Part shown: positions 61,655 through 64,000 of the stretch, one piece after another
Numbering within the stretch: position 1 is the first letter of the stretch
How the letters are laid out: each line of letters starts with the position of its first letter
From: Paracoccus maritimus
GTDB taxonomy: Bacteria > Pseudomonadota > Alphaproteobacteria > Rhodobacterales > Rhodobacteraceae
Length of the DNA stretch: 64,000 nt
Assembly: GCF_025195095.1 (NCBI RefSeq)
Contig: NZ_JANAVZ010000010.1
Coordinates: 37,145-101,144, forward strand
Direction: 5' to 3'
Notes under the pieces: model-generated
What the model saw: the letters and a program-made list of their open reading frames with translations, nothing else
The model's database searches: none
What the model was told of the DNA's origin: nothing
Translations under genes and position numbers: made by a program

Positions 61655-63458
61655 CACCGTGGAACTGCTCACCCGCCGCGCGACGCTCGCGCCCGCGACG
61701 GTCGATCCGGAAGCCCGCACCGTCGAGGTGGTCTGGTCCACCGGCGCACCGGTGCGCCGCCGCGACATGGCGGGCCAGTACATCGAGCGGCTCAGCCTCG
61801 CGCCCGAGGCCGTCGACCTGTCGCGCCTCGAAGGCGCCAGCGTGCTCGATGCACATCGCCAGACCGCCGTCCGCGACGTGCTCGGCTCCGTCCGCAGCGC
61901 TGCCGTAGACGGCAAGCGCGGCACGGCGCTGATCCAGTTTTCGGCCCGGCCCGAGGTGGAGCCGGTCTGGCAGGACGTGCTGGCGGGCATCCTGCGCCAC
62001 GTCTCGGTCGGCTATTCCGTCGAGGACTGGGCCGAGACCGCCGAGAACGGCGCGCGCGTGCTGACCGCCGTCCGCTGGACGCCCCACGAGATTTCCCTGG
62101 TGCCGACGCCCGCCGACCCCGGCGCCCATATTCGCATGGAGACAGAGATGACAGCTACGACCACCACCCCGGCCTCGCCCGAGGCGCCGTCTACCGAGAC
62201 CCGCGCCGAGGCGAACGCCGAGATCCGATCCATCGCCCGCATCGCCGGGCTGGACCAGTCCTGGATCGACGGGCAGATCGACGAAGGCGCAGATCCCGAC
62301 ACCGCCCGCCGTGCGGCCTTCGAGGCGCTCGCAAGCCGCAGCGCGCCGTCGATCCGCACCGAACAGGTTCGCGTCGAGATGGGCGAGAGCCAGGACGACC
62401 CGGCCCTGCGCGCCCGGCAGATGGGCGAGGCGCTCTATGCCCGGATCAACCCGCGTCACGATCTGAGCGAGCCCGCCCGGCGCTACGCCTATTCCACGCC
62501 CGTGGACATGGCGAAGGAACTGTTAACGCTGCGCGGCGAGTCCACCATGGCGCTGTCGCCCGCGAGTCTCGTGACGCGGGCCCTGCACACCACCTCCGAC
62601 TTCCCGATCATCCTCGGGGACACGGTTGGCCGCGTGCTGCGCGACGCCTATCAGGCCGCGCCCTCTGGCGTCCGCCGCCTCGGCCGCCAGACGACGGCGC
62701 GGGACTTTCGCGCGGTGAACAAGATCATGCTGGGCGAGGCGCCGCTGCTGGAGAAACTGAACGAGCACGGCGAGATCAAGGCCGGCACGATGGCCGAGGC
62801 GCGCGAGGCCTACAAGGTCGAGACCTGGGCGCGGAAGATCGGAGTCACCCGGCAGGTGCTGGTCAACGACGATCTCGGCACCTTCGCGGACCTCGCCCGC
62901 CGCATGGGCCAGGCCGCGGCCGAGACGGAGGCGCGGATCCTCGTGACCCTCCTCGAGGCGGGCAGCGGGAACGGACCCACGATGTCGGACGGCAAGACGT
63001 TGTTCCATGCCGACCATGGCAACAAGGCGGGCACTGGCGCGGTGATCTCGGACGCCACGCTCTCGGCCGCCCGGCTGGCGCTGCGCACCCAGAAGGGCAT
63101 CGAGGATCGCACGATCCGCGTGACGCCCCGCAACCTGCTGGTGCCGCCCGCGCTGGAGACCACTGCCGAGAAGTGGCTGGCGAGCATCGCGCCCGCGACG
63201 GCGGCCGACGTGAACCCGTTCTCGGGCTCGCTCTCTCTTGTGGTCGAGCCACGCCTGTCCTCGGCCACGCGCTGGTACGTCACCGCCGACCCCGGCGAGA
63301 TCGACGGGCTGGAGTTCGCCTATCTCTCGGGCGCGGAAGGCCCGCAGGTCGAGAGCCGCTCTGGCTGGGATGTCGATGGCGTGGAGATCCGGGTGATCTT
63401 GGACTTCGGCGCGGGCTTCATCGACCACCGCGGCTGGTTCATGAATGCGGGCGCGTGA
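61647..63458 (+). CDS. Prohead protease / major capsid protein fusion
   Basis: Protein of 603 residues. Residues 1-165 form the S78 prohead protease, with the catalytic His in LDAHRQTAVRDV, the Ser in RHVSVGYSVED, and the C-terminal block EISLVPTPADPGAHIR. A linker (TTTPASPEAPSTET) leads to a Mu-like head fold with TRQVLVNDDLGTFADLARRM, TLFHADHGNK and IDGLEFAYLS. GAAGGAGG precedes the start. Fused protease-capsid genes are a feature of rhodobacterial prophages. An autocleaving scaffold is expected. Confidence 0.9.
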   Translation: MADTVELLTRRATLAPATVDPEARTVEVVWSTGAPVRRRDMAGQYIERLSLAPEAVDLSRLEGASVLDAHRQTAVRDVLGSVRSAAVDGKRGTALIQFSARPEVEPVWQDVLAGILRHVSVGYSVEDWAETAENGARVLTAVRWTPHEISLVPTPADPGAHIRMETEMTATTTTPASPEAPSTETRAEANAEIRSIARIAGLDQSWIDGQIDEGADPDTARRAAFEALASRSAPSIRTEQVRVEMGESQDDPALRARQMGEALYARINPRHDLSEPARRYAYSTPVDMAKELLTLRGESTMALSPASLVTRALHTTSDFPIILGDTVGRVLRDAYQAAPSGVRRLGRQTTARDFRAVNKIMLGEAPLLEKLNEHGEIKAGTMAEAREAYKVETWARKIGVTRQVLVNDDLGTFADLARRMGQAAAETEARILVTLLEAGSGNGPTMSDGKTLFHADHGNKAGTGAVISDATLSAARLALRTQKGIEDRTIRVTPRNLLVPPALETTAEKWLASIAPATAADVNPFSGSLSLVVEPRLSSATRWYVTADPGEIDGLEFAYLSGAEGPQVESRSGWDVDGVEIRVILDFGAGFIDHRGWFMNAGA

Positions 63459-63460
63459 GC

Positions 63461-63670
63461 ATGGCCGACCTCGCCCAACTCACCGCCTGGCGGGACGCCC
63501 TGATGGCCGCACGCTACCGGGGCGTCCGCACCGTCGAATACGACGGCAAGCGCGTCACCTACGCGAGCGACGGCGAGATGGCCGCCGCGCTCGCGGACCT
63601 CAACCGGCAGATCGCAGGGGCGACCGACCGCATCTCGGTCGTCCGCATCGCGTCGTCGAAGGGACTGTAA
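63461..63670 (+). CDS. gpW-like head-tail connector protein
   Basis: Protein of 69 residues: LAQLTAWRDALMAARYRGVR with the basic centre VEYDGKRVTYASDGEMAAAL. This resembles the gpW-type connectors that follow terminase in lambda-like phages. It starts 2 nt after the capsid gene. In lambda the order is A-W-B-C; here it comes after the capsid, directly before attR. It is the last gene of the element. Confidence 0.75.
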   Translation: MADLAQLTAWRDALMAARYRGVRTVEYDGKRVTYASDGEMAAALADLNRQIAGATDRISVVRIASSKGL

Positions 63671-63801
63671 GCCAGAACATCTGCGGAACATCGGTGCCAT
63701 CCCGTGTCGCATCCGTGTTGCACGGAGGAATCGGGACTGATCGTAAGCCTTTGGAATCTTTGGGGAGCGGTCGGGACGGGCTTGGAACAGGATGCGGCAC
63801 G

Positions 63802-63823
63802 AAAAAGCCGCCCCGAGGGCGGC
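63802..63823 (-). terminator. Intrinsic terminator downstream of tRNA-fMet
   Basis: On the minus strand a 7-bp stem (63823-63817 with 63813-63807) is followed by TTTTT (63806-63802). It lies about 30 nt beyond the tRNA CCA end and so ends the tRNA transcript. It belongs to the element side of attR. The 150 nt between the gpW-like gene and this hairpin hold nothing else I can recognise. Confidence 0.75.
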
Positions 63824-63850
63824 CTAAGCGTTTGATATCTTGCAGGAAAG

Positions 63851-63929
<79 letters not shown>

Positions 63930-64000
63930 CCAATTGCATCGCGGTGATCTGCGGTGCTTTTGTCATCGTTTCAGAGAGTTTCCGTTTCTTTCCAGGTCTG

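Noticed and set aside
60137..61990. A long minus-strand frame across the portal and capsid genes
   Set aside because: It crosses two well-supported genes and an intergenic gap, and shows no protein family features.

Overview
The window looks like chromosome of a GC-rich alphaproteobacterium of the Rhodobacteraceae, most like Paracoccus. The grounds are protein family resemblance, the heterotetrameric sarcosine oxidase cluster, a prohead protease/major capsid fusion of the kind found in this family's prophages, and an alphaproteobacterial-type initiator tRNA. Genus is an inference.

Region 1 (1-8057) is a copper and oxidative-fold island. A copper P-type ATPase (cut by the window start) diverges from a csoR-led operon (CsoR, small secreted protein, DUF411, cytochrome c, lipoprotein) across two CsoR-like operators. 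A converging operon encodes a small secreted protein, a Tat-exported multicopper oxidase, a DsbA-like thioredoxin, a DUF305 membrane protein and an L,D-transpeptidase.

Region 2 (about 8.2-16.3 kb) is a decaying prophage or satellite: integrase, AlpA-like regulator, VRR-NUC protein, replication-type HTH protein, an 8-copy 11-bp-phased repeat array, then broken methyltransferase, DUF3489 and terminase-small genes, partly duplicated.

Region 3 (16.4-21.8 kb) holds a MOSC protein, pyridoxal kinase and DUF488. It also holds a sulfite dehydrogenase pair (sorB intact, sorA with two frameshifts), a GntR/FadR regulator and a TauE/SafE-type exporter.

Region 4 (21.8-46.1 kb) is a creatine/N-methylhydantoin to sarcosine to pyruvate pathway in three divergons, each with its own regulator. 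Creatinase plus a sodium symporter and a 33-residue membrane peptide make sarcosine from creatine. N-methylhydantoinase HyuAB plus N-carbamoylsarcosine amidase, with a TRAP carrier and an NCS1 permease, make sarcosine from N-methylhydantoin. Sarcosine oxidase (soxBDAG), glyA, sdaA and purU then take sarcosine through glycine and serine to pyruvate and handle folate-bound one-carbon units. No creatininase or creatinine deaminase is present here.

Region 5 (46183-63897) is a compact 17.7-kb element integrated in tRNA-fMet, bounded by 47-bp att repeats. It carries integrase, two small regulators, a primase-polymerase/helicase, both terminase subunits, portal, protease-capsid fusion and a connector, but no tail or lysis genes. 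That is the gene content expected of a capsid-forming phage satellite (cf-PICI). Between terminase and portal it carries a Phd-Mod-Res-DUF3800 cassette with a complete type III restriction-modification system.
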